5,343 nucleotides of DNA. Origin: Akkermansia muciniphila (GTDB lineage: Bacteria > Verrucomicrobiota > Verrucomicrobiia > Limisphaerales > UBA9464). Shown piece after piece: positions 1-5,343 of this stretch. Positions within the stretch are counted from its first letter, which is position 1, and each line of letters starts with the position of its first letter. The position numbers and the translations under genes were made by a program. Under the pieces are notes generated by a model. The model made no database searches, was not told where the DNA came from, and worked only from the letters and a program-made list of their open reading frames with translations. The DNA is taken from assembly GCA_945873715.1 (NCBI GenBank), contig CAMCFL010000271.1, positions 1-5,343 on the forward strand, written 5' to 3'.

Positions 1-150
1 GGGGGCGGTTGGACGGGAGATCGCAATCGGAGAGTGAGGGGGTCTGATCAGCACCAGCATGTCAGGCATTTCGCCCACAGCCCGGCCCGCAGCCAGCACC
101 AGCGAGGCGGCCAGCAGAAGAATCCGGAAGCTGGAATGAAAGCTGAACAC
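1..150 (-). CDS. N-terminus of a secreted protein (partial, product unknown)
   Basis: An open minus-strand frame runs from a GTG at 150 to the window edge. An alternative in-frame GTG lies at 159 and a TTG at 174; an in-frame TAG lies just upstream of these, and there is no ATG. The translation begins MFSFHSSFRILLLAASLVLA, a clear signal peptide: Arg at residue 9, then a Leu/Ala-rich core, with cleavage likely near AGRAVG-E. The mature part starts MPDMLVLI, the kind of first beta strand seen at the start of sulfatases (PNILxIxxDD). The in-frame continuation (RPPHSPIAIS) does not fit a sulfatase. The other two frames read DPLT and then SDCDLPSN, which vaguely resemble the DDLTxSD block, so a damaged sulfatase is possible but unproven. 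The gene is divergent from the AraC-type regulator. Secretion is well supported; the function is not. Confidence 0.5.
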   Translation of the reverse strand, partial: MFSFHSSFRILLLAASLVLAAGRAVGEMPDMLVLIRPPHSPIAISRPTAP

Positions 151-220
151 GGTCTGCACTCTATCTAAGGGCAACCTGGAAAGCTATGGTCAAGGCACCG
201 AACAATGGTATTATCCTCTT
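151..220. promoter_or_regulatory. Divergent intergenic region between the secreted-protein gene and the PAS-AraC regulator gene
   Basis: About 70 bp separate the two outward-facing starts, so both promoters must lie here or overlap the coding ends. On the plus strand TATTAT (209-214) resembles a -10 box but has no good -35 box 17 bp upstream. It also sits only 6 bp before the ATG, so it would give an almost leaderless message. On the minus strand TTGACC (193-188) resembles a -35 box, with only a poor -10-like TTAGAT downstream. No Shine-Dalgarno sequence precedes either start. ATGGT occurs at 186-190 and 205-209, 19 bp apart on the same strand, which could suit an AraC-type dimer. These are pattern matches only. 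Confidence 0.3.
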
Positions 221-1006
221 ATGGCAACGGCGCATCTCGCGACAGCATTTTTCAAGGAAGTGGCCGACATCTCGCAACTCCTGGAGGCGCTCGAGCATCT
301 GCCAGGGGCCCTCTTCATGATCAAAAACCTCGACTCCCGCTACATCTACATGAGTTGTGTTCTGAGGGAGGCCATCAATCTGTCGCAGGGGCAGGACGTC
401 GTCGGGAAAAGCGACTTCGACCTCTTCCCAAAAATCATCGCCGAGAGCTTTCGGCAAAACGACCTCCTGGTTTTCCAGCACGGCAAACCGCTGGTAAATG
501 AAGTGCATGCCACCGGATTCTTCACGCACGCCCCCAAGTGGACCTACTCCAGCAAATATCCACTGCACAACCGTGCCGGCAAAGTCATCGGCCTCATCAC
601 CATCAACCGCCCCTACGGCGAAGTCATGGGCCGCGACGCCGAACTGAACCGCCTCCTGCCCGCAATCGAGCATGTGTATCGCCACTACGCCGATACCATC
701 ACCATCGCTACGCTGGCCAGGTTGTGCAGCCTCTCCCAGAGCCAGTTCATGCGGGTCTTCCGCCAGGGCATGAACATGACCGCTCAGGCATTCGTCGAGC
801 AGGTCCGCATGTTTCACGCCATCGATGCGATCAAACACACCACCCACAGCATCTCCCGCATCGCCTTGGACAACGGCTTCTACGACCACAGCGCTTTTGT
901 GAAACGCTTCCGCAAATTCACCGGCACCACGCCGTTGCAATACCGCCGCGAGCAACAGACCAAGCTCAGAGCAGACCGGGCGATTGCCCTGCCGAAAGTA
1001 AAGTAA
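221..1006 (+). CDS. PAS domain-containing AraC-family transcriptional regulator
   Basis: This is a 261-aa cytoplasmic DNA-binding regulator with no signal peptide or membrane segment. Residues ~17-130 form a PAS-type sensor fold: LLEALEHLPGALFMIKNLDS, then a VGKSDFDLFP segment and a closing GKVIGLITINRP strand, as in PAS domains that bind small ligands. Residues ~145-243 are an AraC/XylS DNA-binding domain. The first helix-turn-helix is around TIATLARLCSLSQSQFMRVF (160-180). The second is around ISRIALDNGFYDHSAFVKRF (211-230), followed by the family signature RKFTGTTPLQYR. The length and PAS-plus-AraC architecture match a known class of regulators in which PAS replaces the cupin arabinose-binding domain. 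The ATG at 221 is chosen because the PAS domain begins soon after it; there is no Shine-Dalgarno sequence. The gene is convergent with the glycosidase operon and divergent from the secreted-protein gene. By analogy it would activate nearby sugar-use genes, but the ligand and targets are unknown. Confidence 0.9.
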   Translation: MATAHLATAFFKEVADISQLLEALEHLPGALFMIKNLDSRYIYMSCVLREAINLSQGQDVVGKSDFDLFPKIIAESFRQNDLLVFQHGKPLVNEVHATGFFTHAPKWTYSSKYPLHNRAGKVIGLITINRPYGEVMGRDAELNRLLPAIEHVYRHYADTITIATLARLCSLSQSQFMRVFRQGMNMTAQAFVEQVRMFHAIDAIKHTTHSISRIALDNGFYDHSAFVKRFRKFTGTTPLQYRREQQTKLRADRAIALPKVK

Positions 1007-1009
1007 AGT
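995..1009 (+). repeat. Three tandem AAAGT pentamers across the regulator stop codon
   Basis: AAAGT occurs three times without a gap; the TAA stop at 1004-1006 lies across the second and third copies. The repeat encodes the C-terminal Lys-Val-Lys. Slippage here would alter only the last residues of the protein. No hairpin or T-run suggesting a terminator is seen in the following 32 bp before the convergent gene end. Confidence 0.5.
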
Positions 1010-1038
1010 AGCGGGAGTGGAGCGTTTCGATGGACTGA

Positions 1039-1318
1039 TCAAGGATTCACCGCGCAGTCCGGCAGAACCTGCTCCAGTTTCCCGATCGTTTCCCGTGTGA
1101 CCTTGGTGCCGCCGAGGAACAACTCTTGAAGCCATTTCATTTCCCGGAGGTGTTCGTAGGCCACATCGGTCAGAGCTGAGTTCCAAAAGGTCAGAAGCCT
1201 CAAATGGCTCAAGGGTTTGCTGTGCACCTGGCCGCGCCCCGTGACGCCCGGCGTGCCATTCGGATGCAGGAAGCTCTCCGCGAGATCGCACATTTCGAAA
1301 CCGCGCTGGGCGACCAGA
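1039..1318 (-). pseudogene. C-terminal fragment of a leucine-rich-repeat protein
   Basis: The minus-strand frame ending at the TGA (1041-1039) encodes about 84 residues after MCDLAESFLHPNGTPGVTGR. It contains LRR-like units: LSHLRLLTFWNSALTD, then LREMKWLQELFLGGTKVT, then a closing KLEQVLPDCAVNP. The pattern L-x-x-L-x-x-L-x-x-T-x-V-T, ending in LPxC, is typical of the last repeats of secreted LRR proteins in Planctomycetes and Verrucomicrobiota. Only about two repeats are present, there is no convincing own start or ribosome-binding site, and the segment joins the SGNH fragment in a different frame (offset of one base relative to the GTG at 1603). It therefore looks like the tail of a gene whose front has been lost. 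The ATG at 1293 could in principle begin an 84-aa protein, but it would lack a signal peptide and an N-terminal cap. Confidence 0.6.
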
Positions 1319-1603
1319 GGCGTCCCATACGGCGAGCCCGTTGTAGTGTTCCCAGGCTTCGGTAATGGAATCGCCGATGAAGACAGCGTCGACGCTTCCC
1401 TCGCTCAGCCGACGATTGATGCGTTCCTGCCGTTGCACCCACCATTTCTCGCCGCTGCGCGGGACGGGTTGGGTCGTCACCCGCGAAGTCTCGGCGCTCG
1501 TGGTGTTTTGCGAGGCTGCGCCGAAGGCAAAAAGCGCCATCCACAACGCCAGGCCGTTCCGAGCCCCCGTTATTGTTCGTGTTGCGTGCATGGGGGTGTT
1601 CAC
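1319..1603 (-). pseudogene. Truncated secreted SGNH/GDSL-family hydrolase (N-terminal part only)
   Basis: The frame opens at GTG 1603 or, more likely, ATG 1591 (MHATRT...). A signal peptide follows, with Arg-rich GARNG, core LALWMALFAFGAA and a polar SQNTTSA end. Next comes the start of an SGNH hydrolase: WWVQRQERINRRLSEG, then DAVFIGDSITEAWEHYNGLA, with the nucleophile Ser79 (numbering from 1603) in the GDS block. This matches PAF-acetylhydrolase-like SGNH esterases, which continue for roughly another 150 residues with Gly-, Asn- and Asp-x-x-His blocks. Here similarity ends near AVWDA (about 1319), and none of the GxxN or DxxH blocks follow. The frame stays open as Arg/Gly-rich nonsense, and the adjacent frame carries LRR sequence. 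Without the Asp/His pair it cannot be an active esterase. The start overlaps the GH32 stop (GTGA), which suggests former translational coupling at the end of the operon. Confidence 0.7.
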
Positions 1604-3132
1604 CGGCGACCCGGGGCCTTCGCCGGCGCAAAAGTGCTGGTCCCCGTGTAGATCGATCGCAGCCTCCAGCTTCTGATATCCTTCGCGCGGACGGAACCGC
1701 CTTCGCTGAAAAGGCTGACCCCGAGATTCTGCGCGGCGTAACGATGGGGAGCCAATGCGGCCAGACGGTCGTTGGCGAAGACCTCAATGATGCTTTTGTC
1801 GAGAAAGACCCGCAGTTCAAGGTTCTCGGCTGGCCTCAATTCGAACGGGATCTTCGTTTCACCCAGGGTCAGTGTACTGGCCGCAGGCTCGAACGTGATG
1901 GGAAAGCCATTCCTGCCCTCCGGGTCACAGTAAACCTGGACGCCAAACCTTCGGGCCGAACCAGAATGGAAAACGATCCTCAGCTCGAGTGTGTCCCCGT
2001 TGACTCGTTTGAGTCGGTAAACACTGTTTGCGGGGAGGGTGATGTTTCTCTCGGAGCGTGCACGGTAGCGGAGCCTTTCCAGTTCCCGGAGCGGTTTGAT
2101 GCGAAGCACTCCATCTGCCGGCAGGCTCAGCTCACGCGGCAGGCATTGGATGCTGCTTTGGATGGGCACGTCCTTGAGACGCTGCTTCATCCGTGACCAA
2201 GCCCACATCACGCGCCGGCCGTCGGGAGTCAACAGGCTCTCGGGAGCGAACACGTCGGCGTCTTCATGGCCTTGGTTGAACGCACACATCCAGTTCATCC
2301 GACCATGCGCTTCAGGGAGAAACTTCTCGTCCTGAAAGCGGCCCAGATAATAGCGGCTTCCAATCCAGTGACTCAGGCAGAGCAGCATCCACTTGTCCCC
2401 CAGGCGGAACATGTTCGGGCAGGAGATGTCTTCATCGCGCGGCACATCGAGGGTGGGCATCCGGCCGTGAAGCAGGTGGCCGAGATACTCCCAGTTCCGC
2501 AAATCCGCGGACTTCATCAGGTGTGGATCCTTTCCGCCGGAGACCGCGTAGTAGGTCTCTCCGTCGAGCCAGCAGTCGGGATCCCAGTGTCGCATCTCCG
2601 GAAGTGCTCCCGACCTGATTCTGGGATTCACCGGCACCGGCTTCGACCAGCGTTCCAGCAGATTGTCCTCGGCAAACGCGATCTGATTACGGCCGGAGCC
2701 CTCGCCGTGATAGATGATCGCCGGCCGGCCGGCCTTGGTCAGAAAGCCGGTCCCGCTGAACAGACCGTGCCCCATGGTGGCGGGGGTAAGCGTGGTAGGA
2801 TGCCATTTCCAATGGACCATGTCCGTGCTGGATACATGCGCCCACGAGGTGCCTGCCTTGGCTTCGTAGAGGTAGAAAAGATGGTAGAGACCCTTCCAGT
2901 AAAACGCGGCGTTCGGGTCGCCCGGCGCCGTCGTCCCTGGATGGGCCAGATGATAGGTCAACCACGTCGATGGCGGATCCGCCGGGAAAGCAGGCACCTC
3001 CGGTTGTGACTGAGCCGGAGATGAGGCGGCGACCTGCGTCGTGAAGACCGCCATGGCAACGAGGAAGAGCCTTGACGCCCCCGGGCTGGCGAGCCACGTG
3101 CGACTCAACTCTTGCTTCACTTCGGCACTCAT
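1600..3132 (-). CDS. Secreted glycoside hydrolase family 32 protein (levanase/inulinase/invertase-like)
   Basis: This is an exported enzyme of about 510 aa. The ATG at 3132 is preferred over an in-frame GTG at 3144; neither has a Shine-Dalgarno sequence. A long n-region leads to the signal core RLFLVAMAVFTTQVAA. Numbering from the GTG, the five-bladed propeller shows GDPN (nucleophile Asp76, equivalent to NDPNG), FSGTG (129-133), HWDPD (Asp188, equivalent to the RDP stabiliser) and SCPNMF (241-246). GRRVMWAW and LPRELSL (335-341) follow. Residues ~385-497 are the C-terminal beta-sandwich, with RVFLDKSIIEVFAND being the classic GH32 strand pair. The family hydrolyses beta-fructosides such as levan, inulin and sucrose. 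The usual acid/base Glu of the ECP motif is Ser241 here; Glu238 lies three residues before it. Activity or specificity may therefore differ from textbook GH32. The gene lies 97 bp after the GH95-like gene, same strand. Confidence 0.88.
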   Translation of the reverse strand: MSAEVKQELSRTWLASPGASRLFLVAMAVFTTQVAASSPAQSQPEVPAFPADPPSTWLTYHLAHPGTTAPGDPNAAFYWKGLYHLFYLYEAKAGTSWAHVSSTDMVHWKWHPTTLTPATMGHGLFSGTGFLTKAGRPAIIYHGEGSGRNQIAFAEDNLLERWSKPVPVNPRIRSGALPEMRHWDPDCWLDGETYYAVSGGKDPHLMKSADLRNWEYLGHLLHGRMPTLDVPRDEDISCPNMFRLGDKWMLLCLSHWIGSRYYLGRFQDEKFLPEAHGRMNWMCAFNQGHEDADVFAPESLLTPDGRRVMWAWSRMKQRLKDVPIQSSIQCLPRELSLPADGVLRIKPLRELERLRYRARSERNITLPANSVYRLKRVNGDTLELRIVFHSGSARRFGVQVYCDPEGRNGFPITFEPAASTLTLGETKIPFELRPAENLELRVFLDKSIIEVFANDRLAALAPHRYAAQNLGVSLFSEGGSVRAKDIRSWRLRSIYTGTSTFAPAKAPGRR

Positions 3133-3229
3133 TTGGATTGCCACTGCGATGACCCAGGATCGTGGACTCCGCGGTCAAGGTAAACCATCATGATCACCGA
3201 CCATCGGCTGTGGGCAGCGAGGTGAATTG
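3133..3229 (-). other. Intergenic gap between the GH95-like and GH32 genes
   Basis: The gap is 97 bp, or 85 bp if GH32 starts at the GTG. I see no strong stem-loop followed by a T-run. A 4-bp stem around 3208-3219 (GCTG-TGGG-CAGC) is too weak to call a terminator. A minus-strand TTGACC at 3178-3173 resembles a -35 box, but no good -10 box follows at the right spacing. Co-transcription of the two hydrolases remains the simplest reading. Confidence 0.3.
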
Positions 3230-5343
3230 TCATTGCTTTGGATCTGCAGTTCGAGGGTCCACTTCCATCATTCGCTTCCCGGTGAAGACGCTTTCTATGT
3301 TCAGGGTATCCGGGCCAGTCAACCAATGGACATACTTCCCTTCCACGAGCACCGTGTGTTCATCAACCACGGTGTACGCCTTGGTCCAGCCGACTTGCCC
3401 GCCCTCTGTGAGGATGCACAGGCCATCGCTCTTGAACTCCCGGGTGTAGTCCCGTCCGGCATGCCGGTAGGACCACATTCCAAGAATGGGGTGCCGGGCC
3501 ACGCTCGGACTCCCGGCTGAGTGCAGAATCCCGGGACGACTTCTGGTCGCGCCTGAAGCGTTCGAAACCACGCAGCGATACGCACTGCCGATATCCCACA
3601 ACGTCGTGCCCAGAGTGGTGTAGTTCGGCGAGGTCGCTCCGGGGATGTTGGCCCGGTTCCTCTGCCACTGGTAACTGAGGTTCTGGCCGGCGGCTGACAC
3701 CGTGAACGTGGCCGTCTCGGACAGGACGACCGTCGCGTCCGTGGGGTGCGTCTTGATGACCGGAGACCCGGCAGGAACCGCTGGATATTCGGCGCGTGCG
3801 ATCTCATAGGTAACCCCAGCCGTCGTGCGAAACGTGAACTCCTCTTCGTCCTGAAGAACCGGGACCGGTTGCCGATTGTCCGCGCGAGTCACGGCGATGC
3901 CGGCCCCGTCGAACGGGCTCTGCAGGACGCACGCCTTACCCTTTTCGCTGAAGATCCGTACCGCGTCCACGACCCGCCCCGTGGCACGGTACCTCGCCTC
4001 GACCAGGAACGCGCCGACCGCCCGCAACCGCTTGAACTCCCCGTCGACGGCTTTGGCCCAATTCGGGAAGATTCTGATGACACCGTCATGGCTTTGCAGA
4101 AGCATGCTATTGATGGCTTCGATGATTCCCGCGGTTTCGATGCCGCCTCCGTCCTTTTGGGACACGACGCCGTTCGGCTCCGGTTTCCAACCCTTGATCG
4201 CCTCGATGACGCGATCGGGGCGGTAACCGGCCCGTACCGCCATCACGAACATCATCCCGAAGTCATTGCCATTCTGCCAACCGCACCATCGCTGGGGATG
4301 AAACATATTGCCCTTGTCCAGCGTGTGACAGGTGGCGAGCTTGTATGCCGGCAGGGTTTGATGCCCGATGTTGTCGAAGGTCGTGGTGAACATGATGCCG
4401 GTATTCCTCGCGCCACCCTGATAATGCAGGGCCTCCATCACGTCGTGCACCGCATCCGGTCTAAAGGTGACCTTGGTCCCCCAGGCTTGCAGCGGATACT
4501 CGCTCATGTGGTCCAGGATGTCCTGCCAATGGGCCCGGAGGTCCGCGTCCCGCCCCAGGTGAACGCTCGCCGCGACGATTTCCCGGAACAGGAAACGGAT
4601 GGCGCCCAGACTGAACATGTCATTCTTCGCGAACCAGTCCGCACCCTCGTGAACCGAGCCGTACACGTCGTATCGCCCATTGACCGGCCTTCCGAGGTAA
4701 TCATCGAAGAAATCCGCGACGGCTCGCATCAACGGATAGGCCGTATCGGCGAGGAACGCGGTGTCTTGGCCATATTTCCACTTCCACACGATCGGCAGAA
4801 TCCCAAAGACCGCGTTGGTGGCCATGCAGCAGTCCTCACTCCCATGCGAACCGCCTCCGAGGGATGGGGTCCCGTGGGAGGTGAACGAGCCCTCGAACTC
4901 GACGCCCCGGCAATTCGCGGGCATACGGGCGGCGATTTCCGGAGAAACCCACCGGTTGATCACCCGCTTTCGGCCCGTGTTCTCCGCGTAGTATTTGATC
5001 GTCTGGACGTAGGGATCGACCAGATCAACGTGGTTTGCCGCAAAGGTGCCGTAGTATGGGTTTTGCGCGTTGTAGTTCATTCCCAGGTTGCCGAACCACT
5101 TCATATCGTCGGCTCGGTTCCACGGGCCCCAATGCCCGGGTGCATGGCCTGGACCCCTGTTGCCGCCGCCTCGCGCTGCGGAACCAATCATGTAAAGGTG
5201 GTTGTACCAGTATCGCTGAACGTCGTCGCCCAGCCTGATATAGGATTTCAGCCAGAACTGCTTCCACCACGCTTTGTTCTGAGCGTACAGTTCGGCGACG
5301 CCGGCGTCGGTGATGTCCCGGGCGGCGGCCTGCACGGCCGCGA
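3230..5343 (-). CDS. GH95-like six-hairpin glycoside hydrolase with C-terminal Ig-like module (5'-partial)
   Basis: The frame is open to the window edge, so the true start and N-terminal domain are outside. The visible part is about 703 aa, numbered here from the Val codon at 5335. Residues 1-520 are an (alpha/alpha)6-barrel: AWWKQFWLKS; GMNYNAQNPYY (85-95), matching the GH95 Asn-x-Asn motif (Asn87, Asn89); DTAFLADTAYPLMRAVADFF (191-210); SVHEGADW (227-234), where Glu230 aligns with the expected general acid; and SMLLQSHDGVIRIFPNW (410-426), a strong GH95 signature. GH95 enzymes are alpha-L-fucosidases or alpha-L-galactosidases; the exact substrate cannot be read from sequence. Residues ~523-606 form an Ig-like domain (ATFTVSAAGQNLSYQWQRN, then AYRCVVSNASGA). 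Residues ~615-690 are a small beta-rich domain beginning LGMWSYRHAGRDYTREF. Export is expected but the signal peptide is not visible. It is probably the first visible gene of an operon with the GH32 gene. Confidence 0.82.
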   Translation of the reverse strand, partial: AAVQAAARDITDAGVAELYAQNKAWWKQFWLKSYIRLGDDVQRYWYNHLYMIGSAARGGGNRGPGHAPGHWGPWNRADDMKWFGNLGMNYNAQNPYYGTFAANHVDLVDPYVQTIKYYAENTGRKRVINRWVSPEIAARMPANCRGVEFEGSFTSHGTPSLGGGSHGSEDCCMATNAVFGILPIVWKWKYGQDTAFLADTAYPLMRAVADFFDDYLGRPVNGRYDVYGSVHEGADWFAKNDMFSLGAIRFLFREIVAASVHLGRDADLRAHWQDILDHMSEYPLQAWGTKVTFRPDAVHDVMEALHYQGGARNTGIMFTTTFDNIGHQTLPAYKLATCHTLDKGNMFHPQRWCGWQNGNDFGMMFVMAVRAGYRPDRVIEAIKGWKPEPNGVVSQKDGGGIETAGIIEAINSMLLQSHDGVIRIFPNWAKAVDGEFKRLRAVGAFLVEARYRATGRVVDAVRIFSEKGKACVLQSPFDGAGIAVTRADNRQPVPVLQDEEEFTFRTTAGVTYEIARAEYPAVPAGSPVIKTHPTDATVVLSETATFTVSAAGQNLSYQWQRNRANIPGATSPNYTTLGTTLWDIGSAYRCVVSNASGATRSRPGILHSAGSPSVARHPILGMWSYRHAGRDYTREFKSDGLCILTEGGQVGWTKAYTVVDEHTVLVEGKYVHWLTGPDTLNIESVFTGKRMMEVDPRTADPKQ

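Noticed and set aside
978..989. GGGC-GATT-GCCC stem-loop as a possible terminator for the convergent minus-strand unit
   Set aside because: The stem is only 4 bp, it lies inside the regulator coding sequence, and no T-run follows on either strand.
538..1011. Plus-strand open frame overlapping the regulator's second half
   Set aside because: Its product is rich in Arg, Pro and His with no recognisable domain; it is a frame shadow of the AraC domain.
161..1318. Long open minus-strand frame continuing from the SGNH fragment across the regulator gene
   Set aside because: After about residue 95 it loses all family similarity and runs antisense to the well-supported PAS-AraC gene. Long antisense frames are common in GC-rich coding DNA.
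2266..3009. Plus-strand 247-aa open frame opposite the GH32 gene
   Set aside because: It lies entirely antisense to clear GH32 motifs and shows no domain of its own.
3173..3180. GGTCAAGG shared with 188-195 as a possible common operator
   Set aside because: An 8-base match between two intergenic regions in a 5-kb window is not strong evidence, and the flanking bases differ.
3129..3326. Small minus-strand open frame spanning the GH95-GH32 gap
   Set aside because: It overlaps the end of the GH95-like gene, has no ribosome-binding site and no recognisable sequence features.

Overview
The window is GC-rich bacterial DNA that looks like part of a polysaccharide- or glycan-degradation locus. It probably comes from a Verrucomicrobiota (or other PVC-group) bacterium. 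That placement is inference from four things: secreted glycoside hydrolases, a C-terminal Ig-like module with the 'YQWQRN...IPGATSPNYTT' pattern, a TKVT-type leucine-rich repeat fragment, and a PAS-AraC regulator. All are common in that group, but none proves it.

Layout. Bases 1-150 (minus strand) hold the first ~50 codons of a secreted protein that leaves the window. Bases 151-220 are a short divergent intergenic region. Bases 221-1006 (plus strand) encode a 261-aa regulator with an N-terminal PAS domain and a C-terminal AraC-type double helix-turn-helix. The rest of the window is minus strand and convergent with the regulator, 32 bp apart. Reading in the direction of transcription: a large six-hairpin (GH95-like) glycoside hydrolase with C-terminal Ig-like and small beta-rich modules (5343-3230, its N-terminus beyond the window edge); an ~85-100 bp gap; a GH32-family (fructan hydrolase-like) secreted enzyme (about 3132-1600); and an apparently broken gene (1603-1039). 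The broken gene starts as a signal-peptide-bearing SGNH/GDSL hydrolase. It loses the domain shortly after the GDS nucleophile motif and ends, in another frame, as the C-terminus of a leucine-rich-repeat protein.

How the pieces fit. The two hydrolases and the SGNH remnant lie in one direction, and the GH32 stop overlaps the first possible start of the SGNH remnant. They were therefore probably once one transcription unit for exported enzymes attacking a glycan with fucose/galactose-like and possibly fructose-like linkages. No transporter, sugar kinase or SusC/D pair is visible. The PAS-AraC protein is a plausible local sugar-responsive regulator, but nothing here ties it directly to the operon.

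Most notable points: the SGNH/LRR chimera; the GH32 enzyme, whose usual acid/base Glu-Cys-Pro motif reads Ser-Cys-Pro; the modular tail of the GH95-like enzyme; and a possible frameshift just after the signal peptide in the gene at the left edge. I saw no CRISPR array, RNA gene, insertion sequence or convincing terminator.
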